From Candidatus Hodarchaeota archaeon (lineage in GTDB: Archaea > Asgardarchaeota > Heimdallarchaeia > Hodarchaeales > YT1-039), in the NCBI GenBank assembly GCA_016840025.1, contig JAEOTF010000102.1, forward strand, positions 16,802-80,801: a DNA stretch of 64,000 bases, read 5' to 3'. Each line of letters opens with the position of its first letter. Position 1 is the first letter of the stretch. The notes beneath the pieces were generated by a model, which did not search any database, had not been told where the DNA came from, and saw only the letters and a program-made list of their open reading frames with translations. Shown here piece after piece: positions 53,566-63,133 of this stretch. Made by a program: the position numbers and the translations under genes.

Positions 53566-54630
53566 ATGGGAAAAAGAAAGAAACACGCCCCTCGACGCGG
53601 CAGCTTGGCATACTGGCCTCACAAAAGGGCTAAGAGACAGTCCGCACGATGGCGACACTGGCCCGAATATGACGGTGAGCCTTGTTTATTAGGATTTGCA
53701 GGGTACAAAGCTGGCATGACTCATGCGGCGGTTTTAGAGGATAAAAAACGTAGTTATTATTATAAACAAGAACAAATTACCCCAGTCTCGATAATTGAAA
53801 CACCACCACTTATGGCAGCCGGAATCCGTCTGTATGGTGAAACTTCTACTGGTCTTCATATTTTAGGTGAAACTTGGATCAACCAATTTGACTCGGATCT
53901 CACCCGAGCCATTATTCTTCCTAAAGAAGCGGAGACTTATGATACACGAAGAATCAAAGAAACCGCTGAGAAGAAAATATTCGAGATTTCAGACGAATTA
54001 AAGGAGAAACTTGATAAACTCCGAGAGAAATTGGACAATGCTTCAGAAGTGCGGTTAATAGCTCATACAAAACCCAGGTATGCTGGCTTTCCTCGAAAGA
54101 AACCCGATCTCCTGGAAATCAGGATAGGTGCCTCAAACATCACCCAGGGCTTTGATTTTGCAGTATCAAAGCTTGGAAATGAAATTACAATAAAAGATGT
54201 TTTCAAAGAGGGCGAATTTATCGATGTAACAAGTGTTACCAAAGGAAAGGGCTTCTCTGGCCCGGTAAAACGCTTCAATATCAAGAGGCTTCCTCGAAAA
54301 AAGCGCAAAGGACGTCGGGTCGTAGGTTGTATTGGTCCTTGGCATCCTGCTCGCGTCATGTGGACCGTTCCACGTGCAGGGCATCATGGTAACTATGCTC
54401 GAACCGAATATAACAAGTGTATTCTGAAGCTAGGTCGAGATGGTGAAGAGATTACACCTATAAGTGGTTTCAAACGTTACGGTCGTATCAAAGGTGAGCA
54501 TGTAATTTTAAAAGGGTCAGTTCCAGGGCCTTCGAAGCGATTAATTCGTCTCCGTCACGCTATGCGTGCTCCTGCTGTTGGACAAGAGTCTCCTGCAATC
54601 ACTTTCATAAATAAGGGCTCACAAATCTAA
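53566..54630 (+). CDS. rpl3: 50S ribosomal protein L3
   Basis: 354 residues of archaeal uL3. PRRGSLAYWPHKRAKRQ opens the protein, and FAGYKAGMTHAAVL, KGKGFSGPVKRF and GCIGPWHPARVMWTVPRAG are conserved. It reaches the peptidyl-transferase centre. First gene of the run L3-L4-L23-L2; L4 begins 13 bases after the stop. Confidence 0.97.
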   Translation: MGKRKKHAPRRGSLAYWPHKRAKRQSARWRHWPEYDGEPCLLGFAGYKAGMTHAAVLEDKKRSYYYKQEQITPVSIIETPPLMAAGIRLYGETSTGLHILGETWINQFDSDLTRAIILPKEAETYDTRRIKETAEKKIFEISDELKEKLDKLREKLDNASEVRLIAHTKPRYAGFPRKKPDLLEIRIGASNITQGFDFAVSKLGNEITIKDVFKEGEFIDVTSVTKGKGFSGPVKRFNIKRLPRKKRKGRRVVGCIGPWHPARVMWTVPRAGHHGNYARTEYNKCILKLGRDGEEITPISGFKRYGRIKGEHVILKGSVPGPSKRLIRLRHAMRAPAVGQESPAITFINKGSQI

Positions 54631-54643
54631 ATAAGGAGAATTT

Positions 54644-55447
54644 ATGATGCAAAAAAAGATGATTTCAGTATATGACCTTTCTGGAACCCCTACTGATAAT
54701 CAGGTTACTCTTCCACCGATTTTCGATACTCCTTTACGCCCTGATGTCATAAAACGAGCTGTTTTGGCATCAAGAGCTAATAGGCGCCAATCATATGGTA
54801 GAGATCCAATGGCAGGAAAAAGAACCTCTGCTGAATGTTGGGGAACTGGACATGGGATGGCTCGTGTACCCCGTGTTAAAGGACGCCGTCATAGAGCAGG
54901 TGGAATGGGTGCTTTTGCCCCCTTTATGGTAGGTGGGCGGGTTACACATCCCCCCCTATCAGAACGTAATTTCACTGAAAAAGTCAATAAAAAAGAAAAA
55001 CGTCTTGCCATCCGTAGTGCGATCGCTGCCACAGCTAATCCTGTACTAGTAGAAGCTCGTGGACATATTATCGATGAATTACCCAATATTCCTCTTATTG
55101 TTTCAGATAAGATTGCCTCGTCCTTTCAAAATGCTAAGGAAGCCCGAGAATTCTTTCAAGGTTTAGGTCTTTGGTCAGATATTGATAAAATCAAACGTAG
55201 AAGCAAAACCATAAGGCCTGGCAAAGGAAAGAGACGTGGTCGTCGTCATAAAAAAGGTACATCTGTTTTAATTGTTCTCCCAAAGGACGCAAAACGTCCA
55301 CGTGGTTTTAATTCATTCTCTGGTGTAGATGTTGTTTCAGTAGATCAACTAAATGCTGAATATTTGGCCCCTGGCACCCATCCTGGCCGTCTTACAGTGT
55401 GGACCGAATCTGCCATCAAGGATTTAGAAAAAGGACTATTTGTATGA
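54644..55447 (+). CDS. rpl4: 50S ribosomal protein L4
   Basis: 267 residues of uL4. ISVYDLSGTPTDNQVTLP, PDVIKRAVLASRANRRQ, and HGMARVPRVKGRRHR are conserved, and an extended loop lines the exit tunnel. AAGGAG lies seven bases before ATG 54644. The stop overlaps the L23 start (ATGA at 55444). Confidence 0.96.
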   Translation: MMQKKMISVYDLSGTPTDNQVTLPPIFDTPLRPDVIKRAVLASRANRRQSYGRDPMAGKRTSAECWGTGHGMARVPRVKGRRHRAGGMGAFAPFMVGGRVTHPPLSERNFTEKVNKKEKRLAIRSAIAATANPVLVEARGHIIDELPNIPLIVSDKIASSFQNAKEAREFFQGLGLWSDIDKIKRRSKTIRPGKGKRRGRRHKKGTSVLIVLPKDAKRPRGFNSFSGVDVVSVDQLNAEYLAPGTHPGRLTVWTESAIKDLEKGLFV

Positions 55448-55722
55448 GGAGATCTTTTCCTGTGGAATCTCATGAAGTGATTATTGAACCTCTTGTGACA
55501 GAGGCATCTTTTAACGAAGTTGAGGCTAATAATCGTATTGTTTTTATTGTTGCTCGAAAGGCGAACAAGTTTCAAATAAAACGTGCTGTCCAAGAGCTCT
55601 TTGATGTCAAAGTCAAGAAAATTAATACCCTGATAGGTACTGATGGTCGAAAAAAGGCATTTGTAAGGTTAGATGAAAAATCTTCTGCAATGGATCTAGC
55701 TTCAAAGTTAGGTATGTTCTAA
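55444..55722 (+). CDS. rpl23: 50S ribosomal protein L23
   Basis: 92 residues of uL23: VIIEPLVTEASFNEVEANN, KANKFQIKRAVQELFDVKV, then VRLDEKSSAMDLASKLG. L23 sits at the tunnel exit and docks SRP and the translocon. ATG 55444 overlaps the L4 stop, and MRRSFP fits the family start. A longer frame opening at 55399 is not needed. Confidence 0.95.
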   Translation: MRRSFPVESHEVIIEPLVTEASFNEVEANNRIVFIVARKANKFQIKRAVQELFDVKVKKINTLIGTDGRKKAFVRLDEKSSAMDLASKLGMF

Positions 55723-55755
55723 AATAGTAATAAGCAACAAGTGGAGTTAAGATAG

Positions 55756-56493
55756 TTGGGTAAACGAATATTAGTACAAAGACGAGGAAAAAGTCCTCGA
55801 TTCAAAGCGTCGACTCACAAACGTATTTCAAAGGCAAAATATCCCAAAATAACTCCTGAGGAAGTGAATTCGAAACTAGAGTTAGAGGTTACCGCCCTAC
55901 TCCATGAATGTGGAAGAGGCACTCCTCTTGCCAAAATTCTTCGGGAAGATGCCACTACGTTCTATGTTCCCGCGATTGAAGGCATGCATGTTGGACAAAA
56001 ACTTGAACAGGGTCGTCTAGCTAGTTTGGAAATCGGTAATGTTGTATTCCTTGGTGATGTTCCCGAAGGTGCTTGGGTCTGCAATATAGAGTTGCATCAT
56101 TCTGATGGAGGCTCTCTGGTTCGGTCTTCTGGGGGTCACGCAACGGTTATGACACACAGTGGTGATCAAACCTCTATAAAACTTCCTAGTGGTCAAGTTA
56201 AGTGGTTACCACAGAATGTTCGTGCGTCTATCGGAGTTGTTGCAGCAGGTGGTCGTACTGAAAAGCCCTTTCTCAAAGCTGGGAAGAAAGTAGCTCTTAA
56301 AAGGGCTAAAGGTCATAGATATCCTATTGTTCGTGGTGTCGCAATGAATACTGTAAGTCATCCCCATGGTGGTGGAGCCCATCAAAGTCCACACCGTCCA
56401 ACAACTGTATCCCGTCATGCACCACCGGGTCGTAAAGTTGGAATGATTGCAGCCCGCCGTACAGGCCGTAGGAGAGGCCGTATAAAGCGATAA
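55756..56493 (+). CDS. rpl2: 50S ribosomal protein L2
   Basis: 245 residues of uL2. GKRILVQRRGKSPRF opens the protein; GTPLAKILREDATTFY, HGGGAHQSPHRPTTVSRHAP and a basic tail follow. The invariant His in the GGGxH loop is at the peptidyl-transferase centre. It starts at TTG 55756, with GTGGAG 11 bases before. In most archaea S19, L22 and S3 follow; here aIF2-beta does. Confidence 0.96.
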   Translation: MGKRILVQRRGKSPRFKASTHKRISKAKYPKITPEEVNSKLELEVTALLHECGRGTPLAKILREDATTFYVPAIEGMHVGQKLEQGRLASLEIGNVVFLGDVPEGAWVCNIELHHSDGGSLVRSSGGHATVMTHSGDQTSIKLPSGQVKWLPQNVRASIGVVAAGGRTEKPFLKAGKKVALKRAKGHRYPIVRGVAMNTVSHPHGGGAHQSPHRPTTVSRHAPPGRKVGMIAARRTGRRRGRIKR

Positions 56494-56539
56494 TCAACTA
56501 TTTTTCTCATTCTTTTTGTGATAGCAGGAGTAAAGGGAT

Positions 56540-56962
56540 ATGGATGAAACTAAATATTCCGAATTGTTGAAACGAGCTCGAAATGCATTACCTGAACAAG
56601 TTTTTGAAAAATCTCGATTCCAATTACCCCGAATCAAAACCTTTCGTGAAGGAAATAAGACATCTATCCTTAACTGGCATGAGATTATTCGTGTCATGAA
56701 TCGAGATAGTGGACTCGTTGCGAAATATATGGCTCGTGAGTTGGCAACATCCTGCACAGAAGAGGGTACACGGCTTATTTTACAAGGAAAGTTTCCCGAT
56801 GGTGTGATTCTTAGAAATATTGAGAATTATTCCCAGAATTTTGTCATATGCCCTGAATGCGGTAAACCAGACACTAAACTTGTTCGAGAGGGGAAACAGC
56901 GTTTAACTACTATGGTATGTGAAGCTTGCGGTGCTCGCCATTCCGTAAGAGGTGCTACCTAA
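56540..56962 (+). CDS. eif2b: translation initiation factor 2 subunit beta
   Basis: 140 residues of aIF2-beta. An N-terminal helix contacts gamma; GNKTSILNWHEIIRVMNRD forms the core; and the C-terminal zinc ribbon has CPECGKPDTKL and CEACGARHSVR. It joins aIF2-gamma, encoded elsewhere in this window, on initiator tRNA. It follows L2 by 46 bases on the same strand. Confidence 0.95.
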   Translation: MDETKYSELLKRARNALPEQVFEKSRFQLPRIKTFREGNKTSILNWHEIIRVMNRDSGLVAKYMARELATSCTEEGTRLILQGKFPDGVILRNIENYSQNFVICPECGKPDTKLVREGKQRLTTMVCEACGARHSVRGAT

Positions 56963-56992
56963 GCATTAAGTGCTTCTACAGAGCGGAATTAA

Positions 56993-57310
56993 TTGAAAGA
57001 TAAAGTTTACCTGAAAATCCATCGCTCTGGCCCATCTGAGGTAGTAGCTGTATGTGATCCTGCCCTCATTGGTAAGCGCGTCCGAGGATCCCAACATACA
57101 ATTTTCATTTCTGAACGCTTCTATCAGGGAATGTTAGTATCCCACGAAGAAGCATTGAACTATATTCGTAATGCTCGTAATGTTAATCTCGTAGGTACAA
57201 TAGTTTCTACTCTATTAGAACGCAAATGGGTCAAAAATGAAGCTGTTCTATGGATAAACGACAAAGAATTAGGACAAAAAGTACCTCATGTGATAATTTT
57301 TCATCCTTAA
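56993..57310 (+). CDS. DUF424 family protein
   Basis: 105 residues: KVYLKIHRSGPSEVVAVCD, IGKRVRG and SERFYQGMLVSHEEALNYIRNARNVNLVG match the archaeal DUF424 family, which is found next to aIF2-beta in many genomes and is thought to act with translation or RNA. It starts at TTG, 30 bases after aIF2-beta. Confidence 0.82.
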   Translation: MKDKVYLKIHRSGPSEVVAVCDPALIGKRVRGSQHTIFISERFYQGMLVSHEEALNYIRNARNVNLVGTIVSTLLERKWVKNEAVLWINDKELGQKVPHVIIFHP

Positions 57311-57325
57311 ATGACTTCTTTGTTA

Positions 57326-58918
57326 TTAGACTGCATAACTTAGCCGTTTACGTTGTATCTCTTCAATTAACTGATCTATTGATACTCTTATTTGTTCCAT
57401 AGTATCTCTGTCTCGAATAGTTGCCTGTTCATCTTCCAGAGAATCATAATCGATTGTTACGCAAAATGGTGTCCCAATCTCATCCTGTCGTCGGTACCGC
57501 CTTCCAATTGCTCCACTGTCATCATAATAAACAGTAAGCCCTTTAGTTCGCAAATCTTGGAAAACTTCACGAGCTTTTGCATAGATTCTTTCGTCTTTCT
57601 GTAAAGGAAAGACTGCAACGTCATATGCAGCAAGATAGGGGTGAATCTTTAGTACTACACGCTTACGTCCCTTTACTTCTTCTTCTCTATATCCTTCAGC
57701 AAGTACAGTCAAAAAAATTCGTCCAAGTCCAACCGACGGCTCTGCAACAACATAGGGAATATAACGTTTCAATCCATCTTCAGTTTGTTCTCTAAATTCC
57801 ATCTTTGTCTTGGAGTACTTTTGATGTTGTGTTAAGTCAAATTGGGTTCGATTTGCGCAACCCATTAACTCCTTCCATCCAAAGGGGTAATGATAGTCAA
57901 TATCCCATGTATCTAATGCATAATGGCTTAACTCTGTCTCAACATGTTGTCTAAATCGAAGTTTTTCTTTTCGAATTCCAAGCTTATTAAACCACAAAAA
58001 GAAAACTGTGAGCCAATAGGTCTGCCATTTATTCTTAAAGATCTGTTGCTCCCATGTTTCCTCAGCAGTTATAATTTTATAATCATCTTTGAAGTCTTCC
58101 TGACTTTGCTCCGCACGTGAATAAATATGAATCTTAATGTCAGCTATTTCATCAAAATAAGGACAATCATTGGTTTTATCTGGATCTGTAAAATATTCAA
58201 ACTCCATCAATTCAAATTCTCTTACTCGAAACAGGAAATTACGCGGTGATATCTCATTTCTGAAAGCAATCCCCGAATGGGCAATACCAAATGGTGTTTT
58301 TACTCGAGTAGAGTCTATTACGTTTTTGAAACCCGAAAAAATTAGTTGAGCATTTTCTGGTCGCAAGTATGCTATTGCAGATGAATCTTGAATTGCTCCA
58401 ACTTGTGTTTGAAACATTAAATTGAATTTTATCGGTTCTCCTAATTCACCTCCGCAGTCAGGGCAAGTAAGATCTTTTTTCCTCATTAAATCCCCTAAAT
58501 CATCAATTGTTAAATCCTCTGTTTTGATCCCAAGCTTATCTTCGACTAAATGATCCAGTCTGTGTTTCTTCTTGCATTTTCCTTGGCAAAATACTAAAGG
58601 ATCATTAAATCCTGCAACATGTCCAGAAGCTTCCCATGTCTTTGGATGAGTTATTATGGCGCCATCATAACCTACAATATCATCTCGCATTCTAACAAAA
58701 TCAGTCCACCAAGCTTCTCTGATTTTATTTTTGATCTCTACACCAATCGGTCCGTAATCCCAAAACCCAGCGAATCCCCCATAAATTGCACCAGATGGAA
58801 AGACCAGCCCTGTTTTATTTGCATAAGCCATAATTTTTTCGATGAATTGTTGCATTTCCTTGTCATTTTTCACCTTAATCGCCGTGTTGACCTTTTTCCT
58901 TCTTTGATAGAATACCAC
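57326..58918 (-). CDS. glyS: glycyl-tRNA synthetase (class II, archaeal/eukaryotic type)
   Basis: 530 residues. Class II motif 1 is near VEIKNKIREAWW, motif 2 is in FRNEISPRNFLFRVREFE, and motif 3 is GLGRIFLTVLAEG. Zinc-like CQGKCKKKH and CPDCGGE pairs sit in the insert. The C-terminal anticodon-binding domain is present (AAYDVAVFPLQKDERIY). It is convergent with DUF424, 15 bases between stops. The first 14 residues may precede the native start. Confidence 0.94.
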   Translation of the reverse strand: MVFYQRRKKVNTAIKVKNDKEMQQFIEKIMAYANKTGLVFPSGAIYGGFAGFWDYGPIGVEIKNKIREAWWTDFVRMRDDIVGYDGAIITHPKTWEASGHVAGFNDPLVFCQGKCKKKHRLDHLVEDKLGIKTEDLTIDDLGDLMRKKDLTCPDCGGELGEPIKFNLMFQTQVGAIQDSSAIAYLRPENAQLIFSGFKNVIDSTRVKTPFGIAHSGIAFRNEISPRNFLFRVREFELMEFEYFTDPDKTNDCPYFDEIADIKIHIYSRAEQSQEDFKDDYKIITAEETWEQQIFKNKWQTYWLTVFFLWFNKLGIRKEKLRFRQHVETELSHYALDTWDIDYHYPFGWKELMGCANRTQFDLTQHQKYSKTKMEFREQTEDGLKRYIPYVVAEPSVGLGRIFLTVLAEGYREEEVKGRKRVVLKIHPYLAAYDVAVFPLQKDERIYAKAREVFQDLRTKGLTVYYDDSGAIGRRYRRQDEIGTPFCVTIDYDSLEDEQATIRDRDTMEQIRVSIDQLIEEIQRKRLSYAV

Positions 58919-58975
58919 TTCTTTGAAAAAGTGGTGAATTCACGAAATAATATCAATATGGAGGGTTTGAAGTAA

Positions 58976-58988
58976 TCTTTTATATACC
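58976..58988 (-). promoter_or_regulatory. TATA box of the GlyRS gene
   Basis: On the minus strand GTATATAAAAGAT lies about 60 bases upstream of ATG 58918. A transcript from roughly 58950 would have a leader of about 30 bases, including GGAGGGTTTG-type purines on the opposite strand that are not used. Confidence 0.55.
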
Positions 58989-59098
58989 TTAGATGTTTTT
59001 GGTGACAAACTTTAGTTAATGAGATATAAAATGATGATAATAAATGATCGAATGAATCTATTGAGCATTAAAAATGCTTTAGTTATACTTGTAGCAGA

Positions 59099-60208
59099 AT
59101 GGATGACATAATAATGAAAAAAGAGGTCTTTTGTGCAGTTTGTGGGGAGAAACAGGTTTTTCACGAGAATTTATGCAAAGCTTGCTATTCTAACGATCAT
59201 CCTTTGTTTCTAGAGAAACCCGAATCAATCGAGTTGAAATTTTGTCGTGATTGTGGCTCAATAAATACGGGACATCGCTGGTTGGAAGCCATGCCTCTAA
59301 ATCCTCAATCTGAGCCAATAATGTCCACAATTATGCAAAAATTTTGGAAAATTGCGAAAGTTTCTCCTACTACTTCTAATGTCAGCATTGATAAGATAGT
59401 TGTCATAGAAGATACTAAGCACGAACGGTCCAATTCGTATCATGTTTTATTTAGATTAGAAGGAGGTCCAGAGCCAGATAAAGTTTGGGAAGTAGCCCAT
59501 TCTTGTATTTTCACTATTGATTGGTCTCTTTGTGACGCATGTATAGCAATCCGAAATAAAAAGTACAAAGCAGTATTACAAATTCGTAATTCTCGACAAA
59601 TTGAGCTAGATGAGTTAGATCAATTTATTGGCGAACTTACTAATGAAGCCTCTAAATCTGGGGATAGATTTGCATACATTGTAGGCAATGAGCCCGTAAA
59701 GAATGGTTTTGACTATTATATTGGTTCTCCAACTCTTGCTCAAACTATAGCAACGAAACTAACTATTAAATATGTTGCAGAGATAAAAACCACTCAGGAA
59801 TGTGTGGGTTGGGATCGTATGAAAAATCGGTCCCGTTATCGTGATGTTATTATTGCACGTTTCCCACCATTCACTGCAGGTGATTTTGTTCAAATCAATG
59901 GTGAGGACATTTGGCAGATCACCGGCATCGGTAATGGAAAAGTTGAGTTCTACAATTACTCGCGCAAAACTCAGGGCACGATTACTTCTACTGATGTCTC
60001 TCGTTTACGCTTTGTAACATTAGCTGCCTTTTCATCTCTATCCCCATTTCAGATTGTTGCAATAGAATCTGATGCAGTACTATTGATGCATATGCAGAAC
60101 TATGAAACGCAGTATTATCCTAAAAAGAACCTAGCTGCTAATTTCAGTGAAGGTGATACACTATTGGGTTTAGAATTAGATGAAACTCTTTTGATTAGCA
60201 AAATTTAA
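59099..60208 (+). CDS. nmd3: NMD3-family protein
   Basis: 369 residues. Two CxxC pairs near the N-terminus (FCAVCGEKQ, LCKACYSND), one more (FCRDCGSINTGHRW), and LCDACIAIRNKKYKAVLQIR give the zinc module. FVYIVGNEPVKNG-like FAYIVGNEPVKNGFDYYIGS and IKTTQECVGWDRMKNRSRYRD are typical of NMD3. Eukaryotic NMD3 adapts the 60S subunit for export; the archaeal protein probably binds the nascent 50S. ATG 59099 (or 59114). Confidence 0.9.
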   Translation: MDDIIMKKEVFCAVCGEKQVFHENLCKACYSNDHPLFLEKPESIELKFCRDCGSINTGHRWLEAMPLNPQSEPIMSTIMQKFWKIAKVSPTTSNVSIDKIVVIEDTKHERSNSYHVLFRLEGGPEPDKVWEVAHSCIFTIDWSLCDACIAIRNKKYKAVLQIRNSRQIELDELDQFIGELTNEASKSGDRFAYIVGNEPVKNGFDYYIGSPTLAQTIATKLTIKYVAEIKTTQECVGWDRMKNRSRYRDVIIARFPPFTAGDFVQINGEDIWQITGIGNGKVEFYNYSRKTQGTITSTDVSRLRFVTLAAFSSLSPFQIVAIESDAVLLMHMQNYETQYYPKKNLAANFSEGDTLLGLELDETLLISKI

Positions 60209-60220
60209 TGATTTCTGCTT

Positions 60221-60967
60221 TCACCCCGACTCATGCTTCAAAGATAGTAAGCCAATGGGAACATTAGCTTTTCGCCACTTTACTTGTCTACCTTGTTCCC
60301 CATAATCGAGTCCTATAGTCGTTTTTGTCCCAAAGTTCCCAATAACGAGAAATACCGTTCCTGCAATCGCCTGTTTGTGAATAATCTTTAACCAGTTGCT
60401 AGTTCTATCAAGAGCTTTCTTTATTATGTCCTGTGGTGGTTGTACATTCTTATACCGCTGATACATGACATCTAAGTCTGTAAATCGCACAAAAACGAGG
60501 TGATGCCGATTTATTGCCTTATTTGCAGCAGTCCAAGCCTGCATATCTTGAGTAACAACAGATCGAGGAATTGATGAATCCTGAACATATGTATCTATGA
60601 AAGTTTGACGATCAATAACCTGAACTGTTTTATTCTGGTTCCTGACATGCTCAAACAAATTAGGAGCTAGGGTCTCATGAGTTGGTCGTCCTTGAATAAC
60701 ATAATTTGTCATACTTTCAGCATCAGGATAAGATGTTTCAAGCATGATTAAACGTTGAAAAAAGAATTTAATTAATGCTTTTGGTTTAAAGTTAACAATC
60801 TCTGCTAAACCAAAATTATCAATACAAAAAACCACACATGCGTGGGCTCCAGCAAATTCTGGAGGAATAGGAAGGTTTTCTACACCACCAGGGATGGGAA
60901 TCCCTAGAATACTCGAAATAACTGCTGGAAGGTGATCGGCTCGTCCAAAGATTTCATCATCTGACAA
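60221..60967 (-). CDS. alkaline-phosphatase-superfamily-like protein, uncertain
   Basis: 248 residues. VVFCIDNFGLAEI, TNYVIQGRPTHETLAPN, and VFLVIGNFGTKT lie where an alkaline-phosphatase-superfamily core has its D-x-G, nucleophile and D-H sites, and the strand order is similar. No clear catalytic His or nucleophile is visible. It could be a degenerate member. It is convergent with NMD3. Confidence 0.45.
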   Translation of the reverse strand: MSDDEIFGRADHLPAVISSILGIPIPGGVENLPIPPEFAGAHACVVFCIDNFGLAEIVNFKPKALIKFFFQRLIMLETSYPDAESMTNYVIQGRPTHETLAPNLFEHVRNQNKTVQVIDRQTFIDTYVQDSSIPRSVVTQDMQAWTAANKAINRHHLVFVRFTDLDVMYQRYKNVQPPQDIIKKALDRTSNWLKIIHKQAIAGTVFLVIGNFGTKTTIGLDYGEQGRQVKWRKANVPIGLLSLKHESG

Positions 60968-61100
60968 TTTTCTTTCCCAACATAAGTCATAATTACATTT
61001 TCATTTAAATCAGTTTTTCTATTTAAGTATGGTAATAACATATCATTTATAGTGGAATGAATGATTTGGATCTTTGGCATTACTATCCGAGGTATTCATA

Positions 61101-61823
61101 ATGCGAGGATTACGCCGACCAGCAATCCGTATTTCTATTGAAGATTTTACTTCAGCCGAAGTGGAAGAACAATCGGGTCGATTTACTGTCATCGTACCAC
61201 AAATGGGTCCAATCGATCGAGTCTGCCTTTTTGGAACCGTGACAGAGAAAATTACAGGCGCAAATGATTATGTTGGATTACGATTAGACGATGGCAAGGG
61301 AGAATGTTGGCTTAAATGCTGGGATGGTTCACTTTCCGAGATAGATGTTTGGGAACAAGTGGAGATCGTTGGTCGCGTTCGAGTGCAGATGAGAGAAAAT
61401 ATACAAGATCTTTACATTCAAAATGAGATTATAAATCGGATTATTGATCCTAACTGGGAGATTATGCATCGCCTTGAAGTTCTTAAGACAGGGTTAGCTC
61501 CCCCCACTGATTTCGGCGCTTTCGGTGAATTTCAGTTAGCCTCTGAATTTGATTTTTCACAAGAAGATATAGGTGTAAGTGGCCCCTCCACACAGCCTGC
61601 TGGTGAGAGCTCAACAGAGGAGAAGGTAGAAGACGATGTGTTTATTCAAAAGTTGGAAACCTTGATTCACCAACTTGAAAGTGATAAAGGTGTTAGTTAT
61701 GATAAGCTCCGACAGTCTATCAAACAGGAAGAAGAAGCAAAACTTGATGATGCGCTATTCAAATTGCTAATTGAAGGCAAAATTTATGAGCCTACTCCTG
61801 CGCGATATAAAACGTTGAAATAA
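61101..61823 (+). CDS. RPA32-like single-strand DNA-binding protein (OB fold plus winged helix)
   Basis: About 240 residues. An OB fold (about 37-125: VCLFGTVTEKITG, YVGLRLDDGKGECWLKCWDG) is followed by an acidic linker and a C-terminal winged-helix pattern (VSYDKLRQSIKQEEEAKLDDALFKLL). That is the plan of eukaryotic RPA32/RPA2, which binds ssDNA with RPA70 and recruits repair factors. ATG 61101 is chosen since CGAGG lies nine bases before it; TTG 61074 would give nine extra residues. Confidence 0.78.
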   Translation: MRGLRRPAIRISIEDFTSAEVEEQSGRFTVIVPQMGPIDRVCLFGTVTEKITGANDYVGLRLDDGKGECWLKCWDGSLSEIDVWEQVEIVGRVRVQMRENIQDLYIQNEIINRIIDPNWEIMHRLEVLKTGLAPPTDFGAFGEFQLASEFDFSQEDIGVSGPSTQPAGESSTEEKVEDDVFIQKLETLIHQLESDKGVSYDKLRQSIKQEEEAKLDDALFKLLIEGKIYEPTPARYKTLK

Positions 61824-61894
61824 GTGTTACAGATATTTTCTTTTTATTGATGTTTTTGATGTAAAAATTCCTTGTTTTCTTTTTCCCTATTCGT

Positions 61895-62860
61895 TCAATC
61901 TATAGTGATTACAATTCTACCTTTAGCGTGACCTGTTTCGTAATACCGATGAGCGTCTGCAGTTTGGCTTAATGGATACACTTTATCAATGACCGATTTG
62001 ATCTTTCCCTCTTCAATTAAATCTCGAAGCAAATTAAGATCATCAAAATTCCCTAACATCCCCGATTTTATTTTCTTACTTGTGAATTTACTAGTGATCA
62101 GTTGTAATAGATGTTTCTTAGGGTTATAAAAATCTACAGTTACGTATATGCCCTTCTTGGTTAAAGAATCTTTACAATTCGAAAAAGTGTTTTTGCCAAC
62201 CGCATCGAATATAACATCATATGTTTGGCCGTTTTTTGTAAAATCTTCCTTCGTATAATCTATTACAAAATCCGCTCCAAGCTCTTTTACCATATCTAGA
62301 TTACTAGTTCCACATACACTAGTAATTTCGGTTTCATATACTTTAGCAAGTTGCACAGCAAATGTACCTATCCCTCCAGAAGCTCCATTGATAAGGACTT
62401 TCTGACCACTCTGAATTTTTGCTAAATCCTTAAGAGCTGCTAATGCGGGTAATGCGCCTCCAGAAACCGCAGCAGCTTCTTGAAAGCTCATATTGAAAGG
62501 TTTTATCGCTGTTCTTGATATTGGACAACGCATATATTCAGCACAAGCGCCTCCATTCATTGTACCTCCATAAACTTGATCTCCTTCTTTAAAGTGTGTT
62601 ACTTTCTTCCCTACAGATACAACTTCACCAGAAAAATCCAGACCAACAACTTTCTTTCTTGGTTTTCTGATTCCACTCATCATTATTCTATCTAGTCCTG
62701 ATAATACCTTCCTACCACTTCGAAATGTTATATCCAATGCGTTTATTGCAGAAGCATAGTTTCTTATTAGGACTTCTTTGTCTTTGGGTTTTGGTTTTCC
62801 TATTTCCTTCAGTTCAAGAACATCAGGTGAACCAAATTTCTCACAAACAATAGCTTTCAT
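61895..62860 (-). CDS. NAD(P)-dependent quinone oxidoreductase-like enzyme (zinc-free MDR family)
   Basis: 321 residues. The N-terminal GroES-like domain contains LDITFRSGRK and VVGLDFSGEV, and the cofactor fold has LINGASGGIGTFAVQLAK. Zinc-binding cysteines of alcohol dehydrogenases are absent. Typical of quinone or enone reductases; substrate unknown. ATG 62860. TATATAAGTCC on the minus strand near 62935 is a plausible TATA box. Confidence 0.85.
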   Translation of the reverse strand: MKAIVCEKFGSPDVLELKEIGKPKPKDKEVLIRNYASAINALDITFRSGRKVLSGLDRIMMSGIRKPRKKVVGLDFSGEVVSVGKKVTHFKEGDQVYGGTMNGGACAEYMRCPISRTAIKPFNMSFQEAAAVSGGALPALAALKDLAKIQSGQKVLINGASGGIGTFAVQLAKVYETEITSVCGTSNLDMVKELGADFVIDYTKEDFTKNGQTYDVIFDAVGKNTFSNCKDSLTKKGIYVTVDFYNPKKHLLQLITSKFTSKKIKSGMLGNFDDLNLLRDLIEEGKIKSVIDKVYPLSQTADAHRYYETGHAKGRIVITID

Positions 62861-63133
62861 GATAGGATTTCCCCTATGAGGTATTTTATGAACTCAATAC
62901 ATCGTTTTAATAAGAATTAGCTAAAGGACTTATATATCATTAGATATTTGTTTTTTTCATCCCTAAAAGAACTTAATTATTCTTCAAAAAAACTTAAAGT
63001 TTTCTAAGGTAGATTCTTCTTTATCGTCTTTCTGTATTCTTTATCTCAAAAAAGCAAGAAGATTTCTTCCTCTAGGATGAGCATAAGGAAGAAAAAAGGA
63101 AATAATGGCAGGTATGCCCATTTCAATATACTT

